Shown: piece after piece, positions 1-14,210 of the stretch
How the letters are laid out: each line of letters opens with the position of its first letter
Numbering within the stretch: the stretch's first letter is position 1
Assembly (NCBI GenBank): GCA_049999725.1
Contig: JBNGIS010018002.1
Coordinates: 15,374 to 53,548 of the forward strand
Direction: 5' to 3'
Length of the DNA stretch: 38,175 nt
Source of the DNA: Haplomitrium mnioides
Taxonomy: Eukaryota > Marchantiophyta > Haplomitriopsida > Calobryales
The notes under the pieces: model-generated
What the model was told of the DNA's origin: nothing
Databases searched by the model: none
What the model saw: only the letters and a program-made list of their open reading frames with translations
Made by a program: the position numbers and the translations under genes

Positions 1-233
1 GGTGTTGAAAACATGCATAGTTCTACTTTTGAGATTTGGTGTTTAAAACATGCATATTTATAGTTTGGTGATAATGTGTTGAGAACATACAAAGTGCTTG
101 TTTGGTGATAATGTGTTTAGAACATGCATAGTTCTATTTTTGTTCCTAAGTGTTGAAAGCATGCATAGTTATAATTTGGGGATCATTTGTTGAGATGAAA
201 ACATGCATAAGTCTAGTTGGGCGACCATGTGTT

Positions 234-3200
234 AAGATAAAAAAAATGTCATAGTTCTAGATTGATCATCATGTCTTGAGAAAATGTATAGTTCTAGTTT
301 TGTGATCTTTTGCTGAGAAAATGGATAGTTCTACTTTTGATAATTGGGGTTTAAAACATGCATATTTATAGTTTGGTGATCATGGTTTAAGAACATACAT
401 AGTTCTTGTTTGGTGATCATATGTCGAGAACATGCATAGCTCTACTTTTGAGATTTGGTGTTGAAAACATGCATAGTTATAGTTTGGGGATCATGTGCTG
501 AGATGGAACCATGCACATGTGTAGTTTGGGGATCATGTGTTGAGATGAAAACATGCATAGTTCTAGTTTGATCATTATGTCTTGAGAACATGCATAGTTC
601 TACTTTTGAGTTTTAGTGTTGAAAACATGCATAGTTCTACTTTTGAAATTTGGTGTTTAAAACATGTATATTTTGAGTTTGGTGACTATCTATTGAGCAC
701 ATACATAGTTCTAGTTAGGCAATCAAGTGTTGAGAACATCTATAGTTTTACTTTTGTTCTTTGAGGTTGAAAGCATGCATAGTTTTAGTTTGGGGATCAT
801 GTGTTTAGATCAAACCATACACAGTTCTAGTTTGGTGGTCATGTGTTTAGAACATGCATGGTTCTACTTTTGTGCATAGGTGTTGAAAACATGCATTGCT
901 ACAATTTAGTGATCATGTGTTGAAATGAAAACATGCATAGTTGTACTTTGATCATCATGTCTTGAGAACATNNNNNNNNNNTGAGAACATGTATAGTTCT
1001 AGTTTAGAGATCATGTGTTGAGAACTAGTATAGTTCTTTTTATGAGATTTGGTATTGAAAACATGCATTATTCTACTTTTAAGATTTGGTAGTTAAAACA
1101 TGCATATTTATAGTTTGGTGATCATGTGTTAAGAACATGCATAGTTCTTCTTTTTGTTCTTTGGTGTTGAAAGTGTGCATAGTTATAGTTTGGGGATCAT
1201 GTGTTGAGATAAAGACATCCATAGTTCTAGTTTGGTGATCATGTGTTGAGAGCATGCATAGTTTTACTTTTGTGCATAAGTGTTGAAATTATGCATTGCT
1301 CTAGTTTAATGTTCATGTGTTGAGATGAAAACATGTATAGTTCTAGTTTGATCATCATGTCTTTAGAACATGTATAGTTCTAGTATAGTGATCATGTGTG
1401 GAGAACATGCATAGTTCCATTTTTGAAATTTGGCATTGAAAACATGCATAGTTTTACTTTTGAGATTTGGAGTTTAAAACATGTATATTTATAGTTTGGT
1501 GATCATGTGATGAGAACATACATAGTTTTAGTTTGGTAATCATGTTTTGATGACATGCATAGTTCTACTTTTGTTCTTTGGTATTGAAAGCATGCACATT
1601 TATAGTCTGGATATCATGTGTTGACATGAAAACATGTACATTTCTAGTTTGGTGATCATGTCTTGAGATGAAAACCTGCATAGTTCTAGTTTCATCATCG
1701 TGTCTTAAGAACATACATAGTTCTACTTTTGAGATTTGGTGTTGAAAACATGCATAGTTCCACTTTTGAGATTTGGTGTTCAAAACATGCATATTTATAG
1801 TTTGGTGATCATGTGTTGAGAACATACATAGTTCTTGTTTGATGATCATGTGTTTAGAACATGCATAGCTCTATTTTTTTTCCTAGGTGTTGAAAGCATG
1901 CATAGTTATAGTTTGGGGATTATGTGTTGAGATGAAAACATGCATAAGTCTAGTTGGGTGATCATGTATTGAGATAAAATAAATTTCATATATCTAGATT
2001 GATCATCATGTCTTGAGAAAATTTATAGTTCTAGTTTGGTGATCTTTTGTTGAGAAAATGCATAGTTCTACTTTTGATATTTGAGGTTCAAAACATGCAT
2101 ATTTATAGTTTGGTGATCATGGTTTGAGAACATACATAGTTCTCGTTTGGTGATCATATGTCGAGAACTTGCATAGTTCTACTTATGAGATTTGGTGTTG
2201 AAAACATGCATAGTTAAAGTTTGGGGATCATATGCTGAGATGGAAACGTGCAGAGATGTAGTTTGGGGATGATGTGTTGAGATGAAAACATGCAAAGTTC
2301 TAGTTTGATCATTATATCTTGAGAACATGCATAATTCTACTTTTGAGATTTAGTATTGAAAACATGGATAGCTCTAGTTTTTAAATTGGGTGTTTAAAAC
2401 ATGCATATTTTGAGTTTGGTGACTATGCGTAGAGCACATACATAGTTCTAGTTAGGCAATCAAGTGTTGAGAACATACATAGTTCTACTTTTGTTCTTTG
2501 AGGTTGAAAGCATACATAGTTATAGTTTGGGGATCATGTGTTTAGATCAAACCATACACAGTTCTAGTTTGGTGGTCCTCTGTTTAGAACATGCATGATT
2601 TTACATTTGTGCATAGGTGTTGAAAACATGCATTGCTACAATTTAGTGATCATGTGTTGAGATGAAAACATGTATAGTTGTAGTTTGATCATCATGTCTT
2701 GAGAACATACATAGTTCTACTTTTGGGATTTGGTGTTTAAAGCATGCATTGTTCTACTTTAAAGATTTGGTGTTCAAAACATGCATATTTATAGTTTGGT
2801 GATAATGTGCTGAGAACACACATGCCTCTTGTTTGGTGGTCATGTGTTTAGAACATGCATAGTTCTACTTTTGTTTTTTGGTGTTGAAAGCATGCATAGT
2901 TATAGTTTGGGGATCATGTGGTGAGATGAAAACATGCATAGTTCAAGTAGGTGATCATGTGATTAGAACACAAATAGTTCTACTTTTGTGTATAGGTGTT
3001 GAAAACATGCATTGTTATAGTTTGGTGATCATGTGTTGAGATGAAAAAAGGCATAGTTCTAGTTTGATCATCATGTGTTGAGAACATGTATAGTTCTAGT
3101 TTGGTGATGATGTGTTGAGAACATGCATAGTTCTACTATTTGGGTTTGGTGTTGAAAACATGCATAGTTCTCCTTTTGAGATTTGGTGCTTAAAACATGC

Positions 3201-5450
3201 ATATTTATAGTTTGGTGATCATATGTTGAGACCATACATAGTTCTTGTTTGGTGATCATGTGTTTAGAACATGTATAGTTCTATTTTTGTTCCTAGGTGT
3301 TGAAAGCATTCATAGTTATAGTTTGGGGATCATGTGTTGAGATGAAAACATGCATAGGTCTAGTTGGGTGATCATGTGTTCAGATAAAAAGAATGGCATA
3401 ATTCGAGATTGATCATTATGTCTTGAGAAAATGTATATCTCTAGTTTGGTGATGTTTTGTTGAGAAAATGCATGGTTCTACTTTTGATATTTGGGGTTTA
3501 AAACATGCATATTTATAGTTTTGTAATCATGGTTTGAGAATGTACATAGTTCTCGTTTGCTGATCATATGTCGAGAACATGCATAGTTCTACTCTTGAGA
3601 TTTGGTGTTGAAAACATGCATAGTTATAGTTTAAGGATCATGTGCTGAGATGGAAACATGCACAGGTCTAGTTTGGGGATCATGTGTTGAGATGAAAACA
3701 TGCATGGTTCTAGTTTGATCATTATGTCTTGAGAACATGCATAGTTCTACTTTTGAGATTTAGTGTTGAAAACATGCATAGTTCTACTTTTGAAATTTGG
3801 TGTTTGAAACATGTATCTTTTGAGTTTGGTGACTATGTGTCGAGCACATACAAAGTTCTAGTTAGGCGATCAAGTGTTGAGAACATATATAGTTTTACTT
3901 TTGTTCTTTGAGTTTGAAAGTATGCATAGTTATTGTTTGGGGATCATGTATTTAGATCAAACCGTGCAAAGTTCTAGTTTGGTGATCATGTGTTTAGAAC
4001 ATGCATGGTTTTACTTTTGTGCATCGGTGGTGAAAACATGCATTGCTACAATTTAGTGATCATGTGTTGAGATGAAAACATGTATAGTTGTAGTTTGATC
4101 ATCATGTCTTGAGAACATGTATAGTTCTAGTTTAGAGATCATGTGTTGAGAACTAGCATCGTTCTTTTTATGAGATTTGGTGTTGAAAACATGCATAATT
4201 CTACTTTTAAGATTTGGTAGTTAAAACATGCATATTTATAGTTTGGTGATCATGTCTTGAGACCATACATAGTTCTTGTTTGGTGATGGTGTTTTTAGAG
4301 CATGCATAGTTCTTTTTTTGTTCCTAGGTGTTGAAAGCATGTATAGTTATAGTTTGGGGATCATGTGTTGATATGAAAACATGCATAAGTCGAGTTGGGT
4401 GATCATGTGTTGAGATAAAAAAAAGGGGCATAGTTCTAGATTGATTATCATGTCTTGAGAAAATGTATAGTTCTAGTTTGGTGAACTTTTGGTTGGAAAA
4501 TGCATAGTTCTACTTTTGATATTTGTGGTTTAAAACATGCATATTTATAGTTTGGTGATCATGGTTTAAGAACATACATAGTTCTCGTTTGGTGATTATA
4601 TGTCGAGAACATGCATAGTTCTACTTTTGAGATTTGGTGTTGAATACATGCATACTTATAGTTTGGGGATCATGTGCTAAGATGGAAACATGCACAGGTA
4701 TGGTTTGAGGATCATGTGTTGAGATGAAAACATGTATAGTTCTAGTTTGATCATTGTGTCTTGAGAACATGCATAGTTCCACTTTTGAGATTTAGTGTTG
4801 AAAACATGCATAGTTCTACTTTTGAAATTTGGTGCTTAAAACATGTATATTTTGAGTTTGGTGACTATGTGTTGAGCACATACATAGTTTTAGTTAGGCG
4901 ATCAAGTGTTGAGAACATCTATAGTTTTACTTTTGTTCTTTGAGGTTGAAAGCATCCATAGTTTTAGTTTGGGGATCATGTGTTTAGATCAAACCATACA
5001 CAGTTCTAGTTTGGTGGTCATGTGTTTAGAACATGCATGGTTCTACTTTTGTGCATAGGTGTTGAAAACATGCATTGCTACAATTTAGTGATCATGTGTT
5101 GAGATGAAAACATGTATAGTTGTAGTTTGATCATCATGTCTTGAGATCATGTATAGTTCTAGTTTAGAGATCATGTGTTGAGAACTGGCATAGTTTGTTT
5201 TCCGAAATTTGGTGTTGAAAACATGCATTATTCTACTTTTAAGATTTGGTGTTTAAAACATACATATTTATAGTCTGGTGATCATGTGTTAAGAACATGC
5301 ATAGTTCTACTTTTTGTTCTTTGGTGTTGAAAGTGTGCATAGTTATAGTTTGGGGATCATGTGTTGAAATGAAAGCATCCATAGTTCTAGTTTGGTGATC
5401 ATGTGTTGAGAGCATGCATAGTTTTACTTTTGTGCATACATGTTGAGAAC
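234..5450. repeat. Large duplicated cassettes with unequal spacing
   Basis: Several rare sequence tags recur in the same order four times. The tag 'ctagattgatcatcatg' and its variants, preceded by 'gataaaa', begins near 234, 1972, 3383 and 4412. The tag 'gatcattatgtcttgag' and variants occur near 572, 2308, 3718 and 4750. The tag 'gttaggc' with 'atcaagtgttgag' occurs near 714, 2451, 3861 and 4892. Spacings are therefore about 1737, 1410 and 1031 bp, the same for independent tags, so these are segmental duplicates. The steps between unit lengths (about 327 and 380 bp) are close to 9-10 monomers, which points to whole-monomer gains or losses. Confidence 0.8.
972..981. other. 10-N assembly gap
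   Basis: Ten Ns interrupt the satellite. The left flank ends 'cttgagaacat' and the right flank starts 'tgagaacat', so the same 9-bp word sits on both sides. This suggests a repeat-driven join of unknown true size. Confidence 0.98.
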
Positions 5451-5699
5451 ATGCTTTGCTCTAGTTTAGTGTTCATGTGTTGAGATGAAAACATGCATAG
5501 TTGTAGTTTGATCATCATGTCTTTAGAACATGTATAATTCTAGTTTAGTTATCATGTGTTGAGAACATGCATAGTTCCACTTTTGAAATTTGGCGTTGAA
5601 AACATGCATGGTTCTACTTTTGAGATTTGGCATTTAAAACATGCATATTTATAGTTTGGTGAGTATGTGTTGAGAATACACATAGTTCTAGTTTAGTGA

Positions 5700-7200
5700 T
5701 CATCTTTTGAGAACATGCATAGTTCTACTTTTGAAATTTGGCATTGAAAACATCCATAGTTCTTTTCTTGAGATTTGGTATTCAAAACATGCATATTTAT
5801 CCTTCGGTGAACATGTGTTGAGAACATACATAGTTCTAGTTTGGTGATCATGTGTTGAGAACATACATAGTTCTAGTTTGGTGATCATGTGTTGAGAACA
5901 TGCATAGTTCTACTTTTGTTAATTGGTCTTGAAAAGCACACATAGTTATAGTTTGGGGATCATGTATTGAGATGAAAAAATTCATAGTTCTAGTTTGGTG
6001 ATCATTTTTTGTGAATAAGCATAGTCCCTTTTTTTGCATAGGTTTTGGAAGCATGCATTGCTATAGTTTGGCGATCATGTGTTGATATAAAAATATGCAT
6101 AGTTCTAGTTTGATCATCATGTCTTGAGAACATGTATATTTCTTGTTTGGTGATCATTTGTTGAAAACATGCATAGTTCTACTTTTGAGATTTGGTGTTT
6201 AAAACATGCATAGTTCTTGTTTTGAGATTTGGCATTTAAAACATGCATATTTACAGTTTGGTGATCATGTGTTGAGAACATGCATAGTTCTACTTTTGTT
6301 CTTTGGTGTTGAAAGCATACATAGTTTTAGTTTAATGATCATGTGTTGAGATGAAAACATCCATAGTTCTAGTTTTGTGATCATGTGTTGAGAGCATCCA
6401 TGGTTCTACTTTTGTGCAAAGTTGTTGAAAACATGCGTTGCTCTAGTTTAGTGATCATGTCTTGAGATGAAAACATGCATAGCTCTAGTTTGATCATCAT
6501 GTCTTCAGAACATGTATAGTTCTAGTTTAGTGATCATGTGTTGAGAACATGGATAGTTCCACTTTTGAAATTCTGCATTGAAAACATACATTGTTCTACA
6601 TTTGAGATTTTGTGTTTAAAACATGTATATTTATAGTTTGGCAACAATGTGTTGAGAACATACATAGTTCTAGTTTAGTGATCATGTGTTGCAAACATGG
6701 ATAGTTCTACTTTTGAAATTTGCCATTGAAAACATGCATAGTTTTTCTTTTTAGATTTGGTGTTCAAGAAATGTATATTTATCCTTTGGTGATCATGTGT
6801 TTAGAGCATACATAGTTCTAGTTTGGTGATCATGTGTTGAGAACATGCATAGCTCTACTTTTGTTCATTGGTGTTGCAAAGCACGCATAACTATAGTTTC
6901 AAGATCATGTGTAGAGATGAAAACATCCATAGCTCTAGTTTGGTGATCATTTGCTGTGAACATGCATAATTCTTTTTTCTGCATAGGTGTTGAAAACATC
7001 CATAGTTCTAGTTTGATTATTATATCTTGGGAACATGTATATTTCTTGTTTGGTGATCATGTGTTGAAAACATGCATAGTTCTACTTTTAAGATTTGGTG
7101 TTGAAAACATGCATAGTTCCACTTTTGAGATTTGGTGTTAAAAACATGCATGTTTATAGTTTGGTGATCATGAGTTGAGAACATGCAAAGTTCTAGTTTT
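5700..7200. repeat. About 0.9-1.0 kb satellite duplication
   Basis: Rare variants recur in order. 'atttatcctt' is at 5795 and 6777 (offset 982 bp), and the flanking 'gaaatttggcattgaaaac' and 'aaagcac' variants recur nearby. Farther on, 'atgtatatttcttgtttgg' is at 6132 and 7035 (offset 903 bp). The drop from 982 to 903 bp equals one 37-mer plus one 42-mer lost from the second copy. 982 also fits 22x37 + 4x42, and 903 fits 21x37 + 3x42. Confidence 0.7.
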
Positions 7201-8774
7201 GTTCTTTGGTGTTGAAAGCATGCATAGTTATAATCTGAGGATCATGTGTTGGGATGAAAACATGCATAGTTTTAGTTTGCTGATCATGTGTTGAGAGCAT
7301 GCATAGTTCTACTTTTTAGCATAGATGTTGAAAACATGCATTGCTATAGTTTGGTGATCATGTCTTGAGATGAAAACATGCAAAGTTCTAGTTTGATGGT
7401 CATGTCTTGAGAACATTACAGCTCTAGTTTTGTGATCATGTGTTGAAAACATTCATAGGTCTACTTTTGAGATTTTGTTTTGAAAACAACTATAATTCTA
7501 CTTTTGAGATTTGGTGTTTAAAACATGCATATTTATAGTTTGGTGATCATGTGTTGAGAGCATACATAGTTCTAGTATGGTGATTATACATTGGGAACAT
7601 GCATAGTTCTACTTCTCTTCTTAGGTGTTGGAAGCTCGCATAGTTATAGTTTGGAGATCATGTGATGAGATGAAAACATCTATTGTTCTTGTTTGGTGAT
7701 GAGGTGTTGAGAGCATGCATAGTTCTACTTTTGTTTATAGGTATCGGAAACATGCATTAATGTAGTTTGAAGATCATGTGTTGAGATAAAAACATGCAAA
7801 GTTCTAGTTTGATGATCATGTCTTGAGAACATGTATATTTCTAGTTTGGTGATCATGTGTTGAGAACATGCTTAGTTCTACTTTTGTTCTTTGGTGTTGA
7901 AATCATGCATAGATGTAGTTTAGGGATCATGTGTTGAAATGAAAACATGCATATTTCTAGTTTGATCATCATGTCTTGAGAATATGTATAGTTTTAGTTT
8001 GGTGATCATGTGTTGAGAACATGCATAGTTCTACTTTTGAGATTTGGTATTGAAAACATGCACAGTTCTACTTTTGAGATTTGGTGTTTAAAACATGCAT
8101 ATTTATAGTTTGGTGATCATGTGTTGAGAGCATACATAGTGCTAGTTAGGTGATCATGTGTTGAGAACATGCATCGTTCTTCTTTTGTTCTTTGGTATTG
8201 AAAGCATGCATAGACATAGTTTGAGGATCATTTGTTGAGATGAACACATTCATAGGTCTAGTTTTATCATCATTTCTTGAGAACATGCATAGTTCTAGTT
8301 TGGTTATCATGTGTTGAGAACATACATAGTTCTACTTTTGAGATTCGGTGTTAAAAAACATGCATAGTTTTATTTTTGAGTTTTGGTGTTTAAAACATGC
8401 ATATTTATAATATGGTGATAGTGTGTTGAGAACATACATAGTTCTAGTTTGGTGATCATGTGTTGAGAACATGCATAGTTCTTCTTTCGAAATTTCGCAT
8501 TGAAAACATGCATAGTTCTACTTTTGAGAATTTGTGCTCAAAACATGCATATTTTTAGTTTGGTGATCATATGTTGAGAACATACATAGTTCTAGTTCGG
8601 TTATTATGTGTTTAGAACATGAATAGTTCTACTTTTGTTCTTTGGTGTTGAAAGCATGCATAATTATAGTTTGGGAATTATGTGTTGAGATGAAAACATG
8701 CATAGTTCTAGTTTGGTGATCATGTGTTGAGAACATGCATAGTTATGCTTTTGTGCGTAGGTGTTGAAAACATG

Positions 8775-9608
8775 CATTGCTACAGTTTGGTGATCATGTG
8801 TTGAGATAAAAACATTGATAGTTCTAGGTTGATCATCATGTCAAGAGAACATGTATAGTTCTAGTTTGATGATCATGTGTTGAGAACATGCATAATTATA
8901 CTTTTGAGATTTGGTGTTTAAAACATGTCTAGTTATTCTTTTTAGATTTTCTGTTTAAAACATGCATATTTATAGTTTTGTGATCATGTGTTGGGAACAT
9001 ATATAGTTCTAGTTTAGTGATCATGTGTTGCGAACACACATAGTTCTACTTTTGTTCTTTGGTGTTGAAAGCACGCATAGTTATAGTTTGAGGATAATTT
9101 GTTGAGATGAAAACATACATAGTTCTAGTTTGGTGATCATTTGTTGAGAACATGCATAGTTTTACCTTTGTTCATAGGTGTTCAAAACATGCATTGCTAT
9201 AGTTTGGTGATCATGTGTGGAGATGAAAACATGCATAGTTCTAGTTTGATCATCATGTCTTTAGAACATGTACAGTTCTAGTTTGGTGATCATGTGTTGA
9301 GAACATGCATAGTTCTACTATTGAAATTTGGTATTGAAAACATGCATAGTTCTACTTTTGAGATTTGTTGTTTAAAACATGCATATTTAAAGTTTGGTGA
9401 TTATGTGTTCAGAGCATATATAGTTGTAGTTTTGTGATCATTTGTTGAGAATATACATAGTTCTACTTTTGTTCTTAGGTGTTGAAAGCATGCATAGTTT
9501 TAGTTTGGGGATCTTGTGCTGAGAATGAAACATGCATAGTTCTAGTTTGGTGATCATGGAATGAGAGCATGTATAATTCTTTTTTTGTGCATAGGTGTTC
9601 AAAACATG
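8775..9608. repeat. Two consecutive 417-bp higher-order repeat units
   Basis: The tag 'cattgcta' starts at 8775, 9192 and 9609, so two successive units are each exactly 417 bp. The first unit parses into 11 monomers in the order A-like 42-mer, F, A, B, B, A, A, C, E (42-mer), A, D. That is nine 37-mers plus two 42-mers, which sums to 417. The second unit follows the same order with scattered substitutions. This is the clearest copy of the array's basic higher-order unit. Confidence 0.85.
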
Positions 9609-10084
9609 CATTGCTATCTTTTGGTGATCATGTGTTGAGATGAAAACATGCATATTTCAAGTTTGATCATCATTTCTTGAGAACATGTGAAGCTCTAGTT
9701 TAGTGGTGAGGTGTTAAGATTTTGCATAGTTCTACTTTTGACATTTGGGGTTGAAAATGTCCATAGTTCTACTTTTGAGATTTGGTTCTTAAAATATGCA
9801 TGTTTATAGTTTGATGATTTTATGTTGAGAACATACATAGTTCAAGTTAGGTGATCATGTGTTGAGAACATGTATAGTTCTACTTTTGTTGTTTGGTGTT
9901 GAAAGCATGCATAGACATAGTTTGGGGATCATGTGTTGAGATGAAAACATGCATAGTTCTAGTTTGATGATCATGTCTTGAGAACATATATAGTTCTAGT
10001 TTAGTGATGATGTGTTGAGAACATGCATCATTCTACTTTGGAGATTTGGTGTTAAAAACATGCATATTTCTAATTTTGAGTTTT

Positions 10085-11436
10085 GGTGTTCAAAACATGC
10101 GTATTTCTTCTTTGTTGATCATGTGTTGAGGACATACATAGTTCTAATTTGGTGATCATGTGCTGAGAACATGGAAAGATCTACTTTTGAAATCTGGCAT
10201 TGAAAACATGCGTAGTTCTACTTCTGAGATTTGGTGTTCAAAACATGCATATTTATAGTTTGGTGATTATGTGTTGAGATCATGCATAGCTCTTCTTTTG
10301 TTCTTTGGTGTTGAATGCATGCATAGTTATAGTTTGGGGATCATGTGTTGAGATGAGAACATGCATAAAGCTAGTTTGGTGATCATGTGTTGAGAACATG
10401 CATAGTTCTACTTTTGTTCATAGGTATTGAAAGCATGCATTGCTATAGTCTGGTGATCATATGTTGAGATGAAAACACACATAGTTCTAGTTTGATCATC
10501 ATGTCTTAAGAAGATGTATAGTTTTAGTTTTTCGATCATGTGTTGAGAACATGCATGGTTCTACTTTTGAGATTTGGTGTTGAAAACATGCATAGTTCTA
10601 CTTTTAAGATTTGATGTTCTAAACATGCATATTTATAGTTTGGTGATCATGTGTTGAGAACATACATAGTTCTAGTTTAGTGATCATGTGTTGAGAGTAT
10701 GCAGAGTTATAATTTTGAAATTGGGCATAGAAAACATGCATAGTTCTACTTTTGAGATTTGGTGCTCAAAACATGCATATTTCTAGTTTGTTGATCATGT
10801 GTTGAGAACATACATAGTTCTTATTTTGTGATCAAGTGTTGAGAACATGGAAAAATCTAGTTTTGAAATCTGGCGTTAAAAACATGCATAGTTCTACTTT
10901 TGAGATTTGGTGTTCAAAACATGCATATTTATAGTTTGGTGATTATGTGTTGAGATCACGAGTAGCTCTTCTTTTGTTTTTTGGTGTTGAAGGCATGCAT
11001 AGTTATATTTTGGGGATCATTTCTTGAGATGAGAACATCTCTAAAGCTAGTTTGATGATCATGTGTTGAGAACATGCATAGTTCTACTTTTGTGTATAGG
11101 TATTGAAAGCATGCATTGCTATAGTTTGGTGATCATATGTTGAGATGAAAACACACATAGTTCTAGTTTGATCATCATGTCTTAAGAAGATGTATAGTTT
11201 TAGTTTTTCGATCATGTGCTGAGAACATGCATGGTTCTACTTTTGAGATTTGGTGTTGAAAACATGCATAGTTCTACTTTTAAGATTTGATGTTTTAAAC
11301 ATGCATATTTATAGTTTGGTGATCATGTACTGAGAACATACATAGTTCTAGTTTAGTGATCATCTGTTGAGAATATGCATAGTTATAATTTTGAAATTGG
11401 GCGTCGAAAAGATGCATAGTTCTACTTTGGAGATTT
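10085..11436. repeat. 676-bp tandem duplication within the satellite
   Basis: Several private variants recur exactly 676 bp apart: 'gtgttgagatca' with 'tagctcttcttttg' (10276 and 10952), 'aagatgtatag' with 'tttttcgatcatg' (10511 and 11187), and 'ttataattttgaaattggg' (near 10705 and 11381). Approximate units are 10085-10760 and 10761-11436. The length equals 16 x 37 + 2 x 42. The copies are clearly more alike than other pairs in the neighbourhood, so this is a fairly recent duplication. Confidence 0.85.
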
Positions 11437-13135
11437 GGTGTTCAAAACATACATATTTATATTTTGGTGATCATGTGTTGAGAACATAGATAGTTCTAGT
11501 TTGGTGATCATGTGTTGAGAACATGCATATTTCTACTTTTGTTCTTTGGCGTTGAAAGCATGCATAGTTATAGTTTGGGAATCATGTGTTGAGATGAAAA
11601 CATGCATAGTTCTAGTTTGGTAACCATTTGTTGAGAGCATGCATAGCTCTACTTCTGTGCATAGGTGTTGAAAACATGCATTGCTATAGTTAGGTGATCA
11701 TGTGTTGCGATGAAAACATGCATAGTTCTACTCTACAGACTTGGTGTTTAAAACATGCACATTACTAGTTTGATGATCATGTGTTTAGAACAAACATAGG
11801 TCTGGTTTAGTAATGATGTGTTAAGAACATGCATAGTTCTACTTTTGAAATTTGGCATCGAAAATATGCATAGCTCTACTTTAGAGATTTGGTGTTCAAA
11901 ACATGCATATTTATAGTTTGGTGATCATGTGTTGAGAACATGCATAGTTCTACTTTTGTTCTTTGGTGTTGAAAGCATGAATAGTTACAGTTTGGGGATC
12001 ATGTGTTGAGATGAAAACATGCATAGTTCTAGTTTGGTGATCATGTGTTGAGAACATGCGTACTTCTACTTTTTTTCTTTCATGTTGAAAAGCATGCATA
12101 GTTATAGTTTGGGGATCATGTGTTGGGATGAAAACATGCATAGTTCTAGTTTTGTGATCATGTGTTGAGAGCATGCATTTTTCTACTTCTGTGCATAGCT
12201 AATGAAAACATGCATTGCTATAGTTTACGGATAATGTGTTGAGATAAAAGCATGCAAAGTTCTGATTTGATCATCATGTCTTGAGAACATGTAAAGTTCT
12301 AGTTTGATGATCATGTGTTGTGAAAATGCATAGTTATACGTTAGTTCTTAGGTGTTTATAAAGCATGTATAGCTCTAGTTTGGGGATCATGTGTTGAGAT
12401 GAAAAAATGCATAGTTCTAGTTTGATCATCATGTTTTAAGAACATGTATAGTTCTAAATTGGTGATTATATGTTGAGAACATTCAAAGTTTTTCTTTTTA
12501 TTCTTTGTTGTTGAATGCATCCATAGTTATAGTTTGGGGATCATGTGTTGAGATGAAAACATACATATTTCTAGGTTGGTGATCATGTGTTGAGAACATG
12601 AATAGTTCTACTTTTCCCTATATGTGTTGAAAACATGAATTGCTTTAGTTTGGTGATCATGTATGGAGATGAAAACATTCATAGTTCTAGTTTTATCATC
12701 ATGTCATGAGAACATGTATAGTTCAAGTTTCATGATCATTTGTTGAGAACATGTATAGTTCTTCTTTTGAGATTTGGTGTTGAAAACATGCACAATTATA
12801 GTTTGGCGATCATGTGTTGAGAACATACATAGTTCTAGTTAGGTGATCATGTGTTGAGAACATGCATAGTTCTACTGTTGTTCTTTGGTGTTGAAAGCAT
12901 GCATAGATATAGTTTGGGGATCATGCGTTCAGATGAAAATAAGGATAGTTCTAGTTTGGTGATCATGTGTTGAGAGCATGCAAAGTTATACTTTTGTGCA
13001 TAGGTGTTGAAAACATGCATGGTTATAGTTTGGTGATCATGTGTTTAGATGAAAACATGCATAGTTCTAGTCTGATCATGATGTCTTGAGAACATGTATA
13101 GTTAGTTTGGTTATCATGTGTTGAGAACATGCATA

Positions 13136-13725
13136 GTTCTACTTTTGAGAGTTAGTGTTGAAAACATGCATAATTCTACTTTTCAAATTTGGTGTTAAAA
13201 ACATGTATGTTTATAGTTTGGTGATCATGTGTTGAGAACATACATAGTTTAGTTTAATGATCATGTGTTGAGAACATTCATAGTTCTAATTTTGAGATTT
13301 GGTGTTTAAAACATGAATAGTTCTACTTTAAAGATTTGGTGTTAAAAACATGCATATTTTTAGTTTGGTGATCATGTGTTGAGAACATACATAGTTCTAT
13401 TTTGGTGATCATGTGCTGAGAACATGCATAGTTCTACTTTTGAGATTTGGTGTTGAAAACATGCATAATTCTACTTTTCAAATTTGGTGTTAAAAACATG
13501 TATATTTATAGTTTGGTGATCATGTGTTTAGAACATACATAGTTCTAGTTTAATAATTATGTGTTGAGAACATGCATAGTTCTACTTTTGAGATTTGGTG
13601 TTTAAAACATGAATAGTTCTACTTTAGAGATTTGGTGTTAAAAACATGCATATTTTTAGTTTGGTGATCATGTGCTGAGAACATACATAGTTCTATTTTG
13701 GTGATCATGTGTTGAGAACATGCAT
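13136..13725. repeat. 295-bp tandem duplication within the satellite
   Basis: Two adjacent units, 13136-13430 and 13431-13725, share the private variants 'taattctacttttcaaattt' (13171 and 13466), 'ggtgtttaaaacatgaatag' and 'gttctattttggtgatcatg'. The offset is 295 bp, one base short of eight 37-bp monomers. Confidence 0.85.
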
Positions 13726-14210
13726 AGCTCTACTTTTGAGATTTGGTGCTGAAAACATGCATAGTTTTAGTTTGGTGATCATGTGTTGAGAACATACATA
13801 GTTCTAGTTTGGTGATCATGTGTTGAGAACATAGTTCTACTTTCCCAAATAGGTGTTGAAAACATATATAGTTATAGTTTGGTGATCATGTGTTGAGATG
13901 ACAACATGCATAGTTCTCGTTTAGTTATCATGTTTTGAGAAGATACATAATTCTCGTTTGGTGTTGTGTATTGAGAACATGCAAAGTTCTACTTTTGTGA
14001 TTTGGTGTTCAAATCATGCATAGCTTTAGTTTGGTCATCCTTTGTTAAGAACATGTATAGTTCACATTTAGTGATCATGTATTGAGAACATGCATAGTTA
14101 TTCTTTTGTAATTAGGTGGTGAAAACATGCATAGATGTAGTTTGGTGATCATGTATTGAGAACATGCATAGTTCTAAGTTGGTGATCGAGTGGTGAGAAC
14201 ATGCATAGTT

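Larger units (their letters stand above)
1..14150. repeat. Left satellite domain with higher-order repeat structure
   Basis: In this half, types A to F alternate in a recurring order. The D-type tag 'cattgcta' recurs at spacings that are often near 417 bp (for example 7339 to 7755, 8775 to 9192 to 9609) or shorter by whole monomers (376-398 bp near 0.9-1.3, 2.6-3.0, 5.1-5.45 and 6.06-6.43 kb). This is a higher-order repeat array that has lost or gained single monomers in many places. The right border is approximate: after about 14.2 kb types B, C and F become rare. Confidence 0.85.
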
